Assembly: GCA_023417315.1 (NCBI GenBank)
Contig: JAEZFW010000087.1
Location: 1 to 64,000 of the forward strand
Origin: Pseudomonadota bacterium
Lineage (GTDB): Bacteria; Pseudomonadota; Gammaproteobacteria; Steroidobacterales; Steroidobacteraceae
DNA: 64,000 bases
Direction: 5' to 3'
Shown here: one piece after another, positions 43,465 through 50,718 of the stretch
How the letters are laid out: the number at the start of each line of letters is the position of its first letter
Position numbering within the stretch: position 1 is the stretch's first letter
The notes under the pieces: generated by a model
Told to the model about the DNA's origin: nothing
The model's input: the letters and a program-made list of their open reading frames with translations, nothing else
Database searches by the model: none
Program-made: the position numbers and the translations under genes

Positions 43465-43587
43465 TCCGACGCGTGCTTGCGGCCCCATTGGTGCGCACGC
43501 TTCGTGGCGCCTCGTCGGCGCCTGGTGAGAAGTGCGCCAGCCGCAGCGAGTTGGAAACATCGTCACTACCGAATGAGGACAGGATTT

Positions 43588-44013
43588 ATGAAGAATCGAA
43601 TCTGGTTGATACTTGCAGCCACTGGCATCGCCCTGGCAGGCTGCAATCAGGCCGAGTCGCCTCGCGAAGTGCAAAGCGATGTCGCGGATGCCCAAGCCGA
43701 GGCGCAGCGCGATCTGGCGGACGCTCAAGCGGATGCGCAGGATCAAATGGCAGATGCGCAGCAGGACGTGATGGACGCGCAGCAGGAAGGCGACAGCGAC
43801 GAAGTCGCCAACGCAGCGCAAGAAGCGAGCGAAGCCCAGGCAGAAGGGGAGCACAAGATCTCCGTCGCGCAAGCTGAAGCCACGCATCGCGTCGCGATCG
43901 AGAAGTGCGAGGCACTGACGGGTGCCGCGCAGGAAGACTGTAAGGAGCGCGCCGATCAGGATTTGGAGCGCGCCAAGCGCAACGCTGAGACTCGTCGGGA
44001 CGGAACGGGCTGA
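43588..44013 (+). CDS. Ala/Gln/Asp-rich coiled-coil lipoprotein
   Basis: A 141-residue lipoprotein: signal peptide with lipobox LAG-C (GIALAGCNQAES). The mature part is built of short helical repeats, DVADAQAEAQRDLADAQADAQ... MDAQQEG, forming a regular coiled coil; the C-terminal segment has a Cys pair in KCEALTGAAQEDCKERAD, seen in many periplasmic stress proteins (from memory). AGGA before ATG 43588. It starts a two-gene unit with the BON lipoprotein. Function unknown; envelope stress is suggested by position and the upstream box. Confidence 0.8.
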   Translation: MKNRIWLILAATGIALAGCNQAESPREVQSDVADAQAEAQRDLADAQADAQDQMADAQQDVMDAQQEGDSDEVANAAQEASEAQAEGEHKISVAQAEATHRVAIEKCEALTGAAQEDCKERADQDLERAKRNAETRRDGTG

Positions 44014-44027
44014 GGAGTAGGTCGACT

Positions 44028-44351
44028 ATGAACACCGCGAATAGAGCGGCTCGGGTGCTGGCGGCGCTGCTGGGTGCAGCGCTCGTGGGGTGTACTTCGA
44101 CCCCCACCCAACAATCGGCCGGAGAAGCGATCGACGATGGCGTCGTCACCGCAAAGGTGAAAGCCGCCTTGATCGAAGATCCGATGACGAAAGCACACCG
44201 GATCGACGTCGAAACGTTCAAAGGCACCGTGCAGCTCAGCGGGTTCGTGGAAACCGACGAAGCTCGTACGCGCGCTCTGCAAGTCACCAAAGGAATTGCA
44301 GGCGTCAAGCGTGTAAAAGACGCGATGGAGGTCCGCGACTCTACGGGCTGA
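44028..44351 (+). CDS. BON-domain lipoprotein
   Basis: A 107-residue lipoprotein: lipobox LVG-C (GAALVGCTSTPT), then one BON domain (about 35-105: DDGVVTAKVKAALIEDPMTKAHRIDVETFKGTVQLSGFVETDEARTRAL, KGIAGVKRVKDAM). OsmY/DolP-like proteins of this type bind anionic phospholipid at the outer membrane. It lies 14 bases after the coiled-coil lipoprotein gene and ends in a strong terminator. Confidence 0.88.
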   Translation: MNTANRAARVLAALLGAALVGCTSTPTQQSAGEAIDDGVVTAKVKAALIEDPMTKAHRIDVETFKGTVQLSGFVETDEARTRALQVTKGIAGVKRVKDAMEVRDSTG

Positions 44352-44389
44352 TCTCGCGTCGAAGTCTTGAGTCGTCCCTTAAGAATGAG

Positions 44390-44425
44390 GAAGGCGGGTG
44401 CGTCGAGCATCCGCCTTCTTTTTTT
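44390..44425 (+). terminator. Rho-independent terminator after the BON lipoprotein
   Basis: GAAGGCGGGTGC (44390-44401) pairs with GCATCCGCCTTC (44407-44418) with one G-T pair, 5-base loop, then seven T. Confidence 0.93.
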
Positions 44426-44495
44426 GCGAGGTAATGATCCGGCGGGCCGACCGGTCTACCATGGACGCAAGCACACAACCTAACGTTTCGAATCG

Positions 44496-45329
44496 GTGTC
44501 ACCTCCCCTGCCCGCCCTAGGCTTCGGTCTTGGGGTTCGCCCCCAACATTACGAGGCGCTCCTCGACGAGCACCTCGGCGCGGTGTCGTGGCTGGAAGCA
44601 CTCACTGAGAACTATCTCGTCCCGGGCGGACGCCCGCTGCGATACCTCGAGCGCCTGCGCGCTCACTACCCCATCGTGCTCCACGGCGTATCGATGTCGA
44701 TCGGCAGCATCGATCCGCTCGATCTCGACTACCTCGAGCGTGTGCGCGCGTTAGCGTCTCGAATCGAAGCGAGCTGGATTTCCGATCACCTGTGCTGGAC
44801 CGGCATAGGGGGCACGAATCTGCACGATCTTCTGCCGTTGCCGTACACGGAGGAAGCGCTGCGGCACGTCGCACGACGCGTCGATGAAGTTCAGCATCGG
44901 CTGCAGCGTCGAGTGGTCCTCGAGAACGTATCGAGCTATCTCACGTATCGCGATTCCGAGATGTCGGAATGGGAGTTCCTCAAGGAGCTCGCCGAACGCG
45001 CCGACTGTCTGCTGTTGCTCGACATCAACAATGTTTACGTCAGCGCACGAAATCATGGCTTCGATCCGCACGTTTATCTCGCGCACATTCCAGCCGATCG
45101 CGTTCAACAATTCCATCTCGCAGGGCATCGAAACTGCGGCACGCATCTGATCGATACACACGATGAGCCTGTCTGCGAGGAGGTCTGGAGTCTCTACGGG
45201 CACGCGCTCAATCGTTTCGGCAAAGTCTCGACCATGATCGAGCGCGACGACAACATTCCGAAGCTCGATGTGCTCCTTGCCGAGCTGCAACGCGCGCGGC
45301 TACTCGCGACGCAGGCACGCGCGGCATGA
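44496..45329 (+). CDS. MNIO (DUF692) multinuclear iron oxidative enzyme
   Basis: A 277-residue TIM-barrel protein of the MNIO family. Metal-ligand motifs: LHGVSMSIG, WISDHLCW, VVLENVSSYL, LLDINNVYVSARNHGFD, QFHLAGH and IDTHDEPV, all kept. Known members modify Cys in RiPP precursors (for example MbnB, TglH, bufferin BufB). GTG 44496 is the start, with no clear ribosome site. The DUF2063 partner overlaps it by four bases (ATGA). No DUF2282-type or other Cys-rich precursor gene is evident beside the pair, so the substrate is unknown. Confidence 0.9.
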   Translation: MSPPLPALGFGLGVRPQHYEALLDEHLGAVSWLEALTENYLVPGGRPLRYLERLRAHYPIVLHGVSMSIGSIDPLDLDYLERVRALASRIEASWISDHLCWTGIGGTNLHDLLPLPYTEEALRHVARRVDEVQHRLQRRVVLENVSSYLTYRDSEMSEWEFLKELAERADCLLLLDINNVYVSARNHGFDPHVYLAHIPADRVQQFHLAGHRNCGTHLIDTHDEPVCEEVWSLYGHALNRFGKVSTMIERDDNIPKLDVLLAELQRARLLATQARAA

Positions 45330-46117
45330 CACTCGCTCATCTACAGGATCTATTCCAGCGATATGTCCTCGAGGGCGACGCTCGCCTGCTCGATCGCATC
45401 TTCCCACCTAACGGAGAAGACAGCGCGGCGAGCCGTGCGTCGATTTATGCGCAAGCATATCGCTTGCGGCTGCAGGAAGCGCTCGCCAGCAACTACCCCC
45501 GGCTCGAACAGCTTCTGGGACCGGAACTGTTCGGCTCCATCGCGGCGCGCTATATCAACTCGAATCCTTCTCGTGACGCGTCAATTCGATGGTTCGGCGG
45601 TGAGCTCGCAGCCATGCTCGCAGGAATGTTTCCGGACCGACCTTGGTTAAGTGAGCTCGCTCGCTGGGAATGGGCGATCGCGAGCGCGTTCGACGCCGCC
45701 GATGCAATACCCATCCGCTCAGAAGATCTTGAGCAGCTGGCGCCCGAGACATGGCAAAGCGTTCGATTCGAATTCCACCCCTCGGTGCAGGCCTTCACGT
45801 TGCACACGAATGCACCGTTGTTGTTCAAGATGCTGACGGACGATGAGCACACACCTCCACCGAGCGCAACGGGAGAGACGCACTGGTTGATCTGGCGTCA
45901 GAAGGACAGCACACGCTATCGGTCGATGCATCCGGGCGAAGCGACCGCATTGAATACAATGAAGGACGGCGGCACCTTCGCAGAGATGTGTACAACGCTG
46001 TGCGCGTCGCATGCGCCCGATGAGGCTGCGCTGCAGGCAGCACGCCTGCTTCGCACGTGGATCGACGAAGAGCTCGTATGCAAAGTGCTACACCGAGTAG
46101 AGCACGACCCTTTTTGA
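45326..46117 (+). CDS. DUF2063-family MNIO partner protein
   Basis: A 263-residue protein of the DUF2063 family. The helical N-terminal domain (LQDLFQRYVLEGDARLLDRIF; ASIYAQAYRLRLQEALASNYPRLEQLLG) is the HvfC/BufC hallmark and mediates precursor binding in characterised systems. The C-terminal part (about 100-260) is partly a winged or RRE-like fold. Translationally coupled to the MNIO gene; together they should form a modifying complex. Confidence 0.88.
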   Translation: MTLAHLQDLFQRYVLEGDARLLDRIFPPNGEDSAASRASIYAQAYRLRLQEALASNYPRLEQLLGPELFGSIAARYINSNPSRDASIRWFGGELAAMLAGMFPDRPWLSELARWEWAIASAFDAADAIPIRSEDLEQLAPETWQSVRFEFHPSVQAFTLHTNAPLLFKMLTDDEHTPPPSATGETHWLIWRQKDSTRYRSMHPGEATALNTMKDGGTFAEMCTTLCASHAPDEAALQAARLLRTWIDEELVCKVLHRVEHDPF

Positions 46118-46205
46118 ACGACGCGCATTCAAATTACGCGAGAAAATTCCGGGCGCTGCGCTTTGATTTGCGAACGAGAGCTGTAGACTTGAGCAAAGTG
46201 TTACT

Positions 46206-46778
46206 TTGCTTTCGCTCGACCTCGTGCCACAGGAACTCGGAAAACTCCCTGCCGATCAAATCGTGCCCGCTCTGCCAAAGGCAGTTTGGTTCAACGCAGT
46301 CGGCACGCCCATCGGTGAGAACGAGCGCATCGAGAGCGAGAAATACTTGAGCGGCCTCGGCGCGCAGCGTTGCAGCGTCGTCGGCGTGAGCACGTGGCAA
46401 GAAGCCGTCGCGCTTTCGAGCAAGACCAGTTGGTGCGCAAGCTGGTGGGAACGCGAGCGCCAGGAAGAGCGCAAGCTCTTCGAGGACGCATCTACGCAAC
46501 ATTCCTCCGATGCGCTGGTGCTGCGACTTGCGAATCTCATGCAAGGCAGCTCCACCTTGTTCTTATCGCCCGCTGCGCTCGCATGCACTCGAGCAGGCGT
46601 TGGCGATCCGTCCATCGCGAGCTCTGCCGCGGGCGCTGCCGCGCAATGCCTGCATCAATACGGCCTTGCTTCGATCACCGGCCAGGGCGATGAGCACTTG
46701 TTCGCGGCGAAGTTTCGACTGTTTCTTGCCGGCCGTTGGCCCTTGTGCGTGACGGCCGATACTTTCTTCGTGTTCTAA
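46206..46778 (+). CDS. Hypothetical protein
   Basis: A 190-residue soluble protein, start TTG 46206 with weak support; no signal peptide or membrane helix. It contains several Cys (QRCSVVG, TSWCASWW, ALACTRAG, AQCLHQYG, PLCVT), a Trp cluster (SWWERERQEER) and an acidic helix. Glu/Gln/Lys-rich N-terminal half and Ala/Gly-rich middle (ASSAAGAAAQ). I recognise no family. It lies seven bases before the FAH-family gene, so they are probably cotranscribed. Confidence 0.55.
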   Translation: MLSLDLVPQELGKLPADQIVPALPKAVWFNAVGTPIGENERIESEKYLSGLGAQRCSVVGVSTWQEAVALSSKTSWCASWWERERQEERKLFEDASTQHSSDALVLRLANLMQGSSTLFLSPAALACTRAGVGDPSIASSAAGAAAQCLHQYGLASITGQGDEHLFAAKFRLFLAGRWPLCVTADTFFVF

Positions 46779-46785
46779 TGGCGTC

Positions 46786-47472
46786 ATGAAGTTCGCGATT
46801 CCCGCTCCCATGCCGCCCGCGATCGCGGTCGCAGGCGAGGACTCTTTGTTCCCCGTCCACCGCATCTATTGTGTGGGTCGCAATTACGGCGCACACGCTC
46901 GCGAGATGGGACAAGATCCTGAGCGCGAATCCCCGTTCTTCTTCATGAAGCCGGCCGATGCACTCGTCGCCAATCATCAGACGATCCCGTTTCCTCCACG
47001 CACGAGCAATCTGCACCACGAGATCGAGCTCGTCGTCGCACTCGGTCGTGGCGGCGCAAACATCGATGCTGCTCAGGCCTTGAATCATGTCTTCGGCTAC
47101 GCGGTGGGCAACGATCTCACGCGCCGTGACTTGCAAAACCAGGCGAAAGAAAAAGGTCGCCCCTGGTCGACTGCGAAGGGTTTCGATCGGTCCGCGGTGG
47201 TGAGCGCGATCCATCCGGTCGCGCAGGTGGGGCACCCTACTCGCGGGCGCATTTGGCTGAGCGTCAACGGTGAGATCAGGCAACAGGGCGATCTATCCGA
47301 ATTGATCTGGAGCATTCCCGAGATCATCGCCGAGCTTTCCACTTTGTTCGAGCTAGCGGCCGGAGATCTCATCTTCACAGGTACCCCCGCGGGCGTGGGC
47401 GCGCTGAGATCAGGTGATCGCATCGAAGGCGGTGTGGACGGGATCGATACGCTCGTCACGCAGATCGCTTGA
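46786..47472 (+). CDS. Fumarylacetoacetate-hydrolase-family enzyme
   Basis: A 228-residue FAH-fold hydrolase or decarboxylase. Hallmarks: VGRNYGAHAREMG (about 33-45), FFFMKPADAL, HHEIELVVALG (metal-binding Glu residues), FGYAVGNDLTRRDLQ, DLIFTGTPAGVG. The short form fits the bacterial fumarylpyruvate or acylpyruvate hydrolase group (YcgM-like) used in aromatic or pyruvate metabolite clean-up. Substrate cannot be read from the sequence. Confidence 0.88.
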   Translation: MKFAIPAPMPPAIAVAGEDSLFPVHRIYCVGRNYGAHAREMGQDPERESPFFFMKPADALVANHQTIPFPPRTSNLHHEIELVVALGRGGANIDAAQALNHVFGYAVGNDLTRRDLQNQAKEKGRPWSTAKGFDRSAVVSAIHPVAQVGHPTRGRIWLSVNGEIRQQGDLSELIWSIPEIIAELSTLFELAAGDLIFTGTPAGVGALRSGDRIEGGVDGIDTLVTQIA

Positions 47473-47526
47473 GCTCGCAGGCAGACGTGCCGTTGTCAGC
47501 GTGACCGCTGACGTGGAGGACGGCCG

Positions 47527-47901
47527 GTGATCTATCGACTGCTCGCAGACACGACCCTCGTCGTCCACCTTTGCTTCGTGCTGTTCGTGGTGCTGGGCGG
47601 ACTACTCGTGCTGCGCTGGCGTTGGATCGCCTGGATTCATCTACCCGCCGTGCTTTGGGGAGCATTCGTCGAGTTCACGGGCCGCATTTGTCCCTTGACG
47701 CCCCTCGAGGTGTGGTTACGCGGCCTCGGCGGCGAAGAAGGCTACGAAGGCGGCTTCATCGAGCATTACATTACGTCCTGGATCTATCCCGAAGGACTCA
47801 CGCGAGAGCTGCAGATTGCACTCGGGCTCGGCGCACTCGCGATCAACCTTCTCGTGTACGCAACCGTATGGCGGCGCGCGCGCCGCTCACGCTCACGTTG
47901 A
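47527..47901 (+). CDS. DUF2784-family membrane protein
   Basis: A 124-residue inner-membrane protein with three helices (about 5-30, 35-52 and 100-118). The DUF2784 pattern is clear: LADTTLVVHLCFVLFVVLGGLLVLRW, PAVLWGAFVEFTGRICPLTPLEVWLR, GFIEHYITSWIYPEG. GTG 47527 with GGAGG seven bases upstream is the start. Role unknown for the family. Confidence 0.9.
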   Translation: MIYRLLADTTLVVHLCFVLFVVLGGLLVLRWRWIAWIHLPAVLWGAFVEFTGRICPLTPLEVWLRGLGGEEGYEGGFIEHYITSWIYPEGLTRELQIALGLGALAINLLVYATVWRRARRSRSR

Positions 47902-47914
47902 ATCGAGGGGACAC

Positions 47915-48838
47915 ATGACATCCGTCCTGATCGTTGGCGCCGGCGCAGTCGGTGCATTCTTCGGCTCTGCGCTTGCGCGTCAAGGCGCTGCCGTGAGCGT
48001 GGTGTGCCGTTCCGATTATGAATCGGTGAGTCGTTCCGGTTACGAGATCCGCAGCAACTTGCTCGGCGATCACACTTTCGTTCCCGCTGGCGTCTTCCAG
48101 ACGCCGCAGCAGGCCGGCAGCGACTACGACTACGTAGTGCTCGCGACAAAGGTGTTGGCCGACACGAATCGAGTCGCGCTGCTAGAACCCGCGCTGCGCA
48201 CGGGCTCGGCGATCGTGCTCATACAGAATGGGGTCGACATCGAGGGTGAGATCGCCGCGGCATTCCCGAAGAACGAGCTGATCAGCGGCATCGCGTTCAT
48301 CGCTGTAAGCCGCACGGCGCCCGGCAAGGTGCATCATCAATCCGAAGGCTCGCTCACGCTCGGCCGCTTTCCTTCGGGTACGACGCCTGCAGTCGAGCAA
48401 CTGGCGAGCTTGTTCAATGCCAGCAAAGTGCCGTGCAGAGTTACGCCGGACATCGTCACTGCGCGCTGGCAAAAGGCGCTTTGGAACGCCACCTTCAATC
48501 CGATCTCGATCATGGGCGGCGTCCTCGACACGTCCGCGATCTTGCGAACCCCGGACGATCAAGAATTCATCCGCGAGACGATGCGGGAGATCGCGCAGAT
48601 CGCCTCAGCTGCAGGCCATCCGATTCAGGAAGAGCTCATCGATAGGCTCATTCGAGGCACGCTTGCGATGCCGCCGTACAAGACGAGCATGGCGCTCGAC
48701 TACGAGCGCGGTCGCGCGATGGAAGTGGAGGCGATCCTCGGGAACGTCGTACGCACCGCACGCCGGCTGGGCGTGCGCGCGGAGAAGCTCGAGACGATTT
48801 TTAGGATCGCGAAAATGATCGAGGGGGCGCGCAGCTGA
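47915..48838 (+). CDS. Ketopantoate reductase-family protein (PanE/ApbA)
   Basis: A 307-residue NADP-binding reductase. Rossmann motif LIVGAGAVGAFFGSALARQGA (about 4-24), LIQNGVDIEGEIA, and the C-terminal KALWNATFNPISIMGG with catalytic Lys, plus YKTSMALDYERGRAMEVEAI (Asp and Glu of the active site). Fits 2-dehydropantoate 2-reductase, making pantoate for CoA, but many paralogs of this family act on other 2-keto acids. AGGGG precedes ATG 47915. Confidence 0.85.
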   Translation: MTSVLIVGAGAVGAFFGSALARQGAAVSVVCRSDYESVSRSGYEIRSNLLGDHTFVPAGVFQTPQQAGSDYDYVVLATKVLADTNRVALLEPALRTGSAIVLIQNGVDIEGEIAAAFPKNELISGIAFIAVSRTAPGKVHHQSEGSLTLGRFPSGTTPAVEQLASLFNASKVPCRVTPDIVTARWQKALWNATFNPISIMGGVLDTSAILRTPDDQEFIRETMREIAQIASAAGHPIQEELIDRLIRGTLAMPPYKTSMALDYERGRAMEVEAILGNVVRTARRLGVRAEKLETIFRIAKMIEGARS

Positions 48839-48851
48839 GCGCGCCTCTTGC

Positions 48852-49160
48852 TCAGCGCGAAAGCGCTGTTTTCTTTTTCTGCAGCGACTTCGGCGGCTGA
48901 CGAACGGCGTGCAGCACGTTATCGGCCACTCGAGACATCCATCCGCCGGAGTAGAGCATCATCTTCAGGGAATGCAGCAAGATCTGCCCTGGACCCTCGA
49001 CGGCGAGCCGGCAGTCTTCCTCGATCTTGCAGTTCTGCATCTCGAAGAGACCGTTGCCTTCGAGCACGAGCGTCGTGTCCTTGAACTGGCAATCGATAAA
49101 CACTTTGCCGTCCAGCACGATGCGCTGACCGGTGAACACTTTCCCACGTATCGTCTTCAT
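48852..49160 (-). CDS. Small hypothetical protein, beta-helix-like
   Basis: A 102-residue protein. The first half (GKVFTGQRIVLDGKVFIDCQFKDTTLVLEGNGLFEMQNCKIEEDCRL) has the regular short-strand spacing of right-handed beta-helix or pentapeptide-like folds; Cys occurs at repeat positions. Basic C-terminal tail (KKKTALSR). GAGC before ATG 49160; longer start 49178 (TTG) possible. No signal peptide. Family not recognised. Confidence 0.65.
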   Translation of the reverse strand: MKTIRGKVFTGQRIVLDGKVFIDCQFKDTTLVLEGNGLFEMQNCKIEEDCRLAVEGPGQILLHSLKMMLYSGGWMSRVADNVLHAVRQPPKSLQKKKTALSR

Positions 49161-49236
49161 GTCGCTCACACGACCCAAGTGATGGAGCGCGCCTTTCTAC
49201 ACGAACCGGATCGATCTTGCACGGGGTAGAAGGTGC

Positions 49237-49261
49237 GGATGGGAGCGAGTGCTCCCATCCG
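49237..49261. terminator. Perfect stem-loop between VOC and the beta-helix-like gene
   Basis: GGATGGGAGC pairs with GCTCCCATCC, 4-base loop GAGT (near 49239-49262). It lies 3' of the VOC gene on the minus strand, so probably ends or protects that transcript; there is no T-run. Confidence 0.6.
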
Positions 49262-49276
49262 TGTTCGCCCCGGCGG

Positions 49277-50485
49277 CTACTTCGCCTTACGCGCCCGCTT
49301 GACTGATTTCTTCTTCGTCGGACGCCTCGCCGACTTCTTGGCCTTTGCCGTCTTGCGTGCCGGGCGCTTGCTGCCGCGAGCCGCCGAGCCGCGCTTCTTC
49401 GCAGCGGCTTTCGTCTTCTTGGCAGCTTTGCGTGCGCCCTTCTTCTTTGCGCCTGTCTTCTTTGCGCCTGTCTTCTTTGCGCCTGATCGGGCGCTCGATT
49501 TCTTGGCACTGGTCTTCGCGGCCTTCTTCGCCGCCTTCTTGGCGGCTTTCCTGCCCCCCTTCTTGCTGGTCTGACCCGCGCTGCTCGCGGCTTTTTGCGC
49601 CGGCTTCTTCGCAGCCTTCTTGACGGCGGTGCGGCGAGCCTCGCCCGCTTCGGCGGCCTGAGCTTCCGTATCGACTGCCTCAGCGACAGGGGCTTCCGCT
49701 GGGACTGCAGCCGCCGGGCGCTTGATATCCGCGGCCAACATGTGCACTGCGAACAGTGCCCCCTGCGGGTCCGTGAACTGGGCGATTAGATCGCCGCCCG
49801 GCACTTCCATGGGCCCGATCATCACGGTGCCACCCGCGGACTTGGCCTTCTTGATGGTCTGCTGTACGTCTTTGACGCGCACGTACCCAAGCCAGAAAGG
49901 GCCACCGGGCATATCGGGCATTTTCTTGAACATGCCACCCATCTCGGTGCCGTTCCGTCCGAATGTGAAGTACACACCGAGCGGCGCGCCCATGTCGTGT
50001 TGACCGACTGCTTCCCACCCGAACAGCGCGGAGTAGAAGTCGAATGCAGCTTGATAATCGGTGGTGGCCAGCTCGTGCCAAGAGTATTCGCTGAGTTTCG
50101 GGGTGCCTTCGGGACTCGGCTCGGAGGCAGATACATACACCCCGAACGTCGCACCTTGAGGATCTTCCAAGATGGCGTACTTGCCGCCGTTACTCATCTC
50201 GGTGATGTCCTTGACGACCCGAGCGCCGAGGCTGCGCGCCTGGTCGACTGTTCCCTCGATGTGCTCCGTCCCGATATATGGAATCCAGCGAGCGGCCTCG
50301 GATGGCCGACCCCAGGTGCCACCGAGAGGGCCGCCAGCGGCGACGAACATCGTGTAATCGGGTTCGAGCTCCCAGGGCTGCGTCTTCCAACCGATGGTCT
50401 TCGTATAGAACGCATGCGCGCCGGCGGCATCGGGGGTGATCAGCTCGTGCCAGACAAATCGTCCACGAACGGTGGTATCTGCCAT
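49277..50485 (-). CDS. VOC/glyoxalase-like protein with histone-H1-like tail
   Basis: A 402-residue protein with two VOC (glyoxalase) half-domains, about 5-120 (FVWHELITPDAAGAHAFYTKTIGW) and 130-250 (YSWHELATTDYQAAFDFYSALFGW), each ending in a DPQGA(T/L)FGV-type strand. From about residue 285 the protein becomes a 115-residue run of Lys, Ala, Arg, Gly and Ser in KKAAKKA and GAKKTGAK units, like eukaryotic histone H1 tails and bacterial AlgP/HctB-type DNA binders. An enzyme fused to a nucleic-acid-binding tail is unusual. Alternatively two genes fused in frame; no internal start is obvious. Confidence 0.85.
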   Translation of the reverse strand: MADTTVRGRFVWHELITPDAAGAHAFYTKTIGWKTQPWELEPDYTMFVAAGGPLGGTWGRPSEAARWIPYIGTEHIEGTVDQARSLGARVVKDITEMSNGGKYAILEDPQGATFGVYVSASEPSPEGTPKLSEYSWHELATTDYQAAFDFYSALFGWEAVGQHDMGAPLGVYFTFGRNGTEMGGMFKKMPDMPGGPFWLGYVRVKDVQQTIKKAKSAGGTVMIGPMEVPGGDLIAQFTDPQGALFAVHMLAADIKRPAAAVPAEAPVAEAVDTEAQAAEAGEARRTAVKKAAKKPAQKAASSAGQTSKKGGRKAAKKAAKKAAKTSAKKSSARSGAKKTGAKKTGAKKKGARKAAKKTKAAAKKRGSAARGSKRPARKTAKAKKSARRPTKKKSVKRARKAK

Positions 50486-50718
50486 CGCAATCTCCCTTGA
50501 CAGTCTTGAAGTTCGAGCGGAATCGAATCGTTGTTGCGAAGAGCATAACTCTAGCCACGCTGCAAAAGTAGGGACGCAAAGTTCGATTGCTCGTTACAAT
50601 GACGAAAAACGGGTCGACGCCAAGCTGAAACTGAAGAAGACGTTCGCTTGCACGCCCGACCTGCTCGCATTTGCTGTCGTTGGAACGCCGATCTTTTCGC
50701 GACGTAGAGCTCTTGTTC

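Noticed and set aside
44461..44520. A 19-codon frame with two Cys (RCHLPC) just before the MNIO gene, a possible RiPP precursor
   Set aside because: No ribosome site, no leader-like region and it overlaps the MNIO start in another frame; too little to support a gene.
50565..50580. GGGACGCAAAG upstream of the MalT-like gene, resembling a GEMM core
   Set aside because: The other GEMM elements (GGGCAAAC, tetraloop stem, AGCGGGGTT) are missing.
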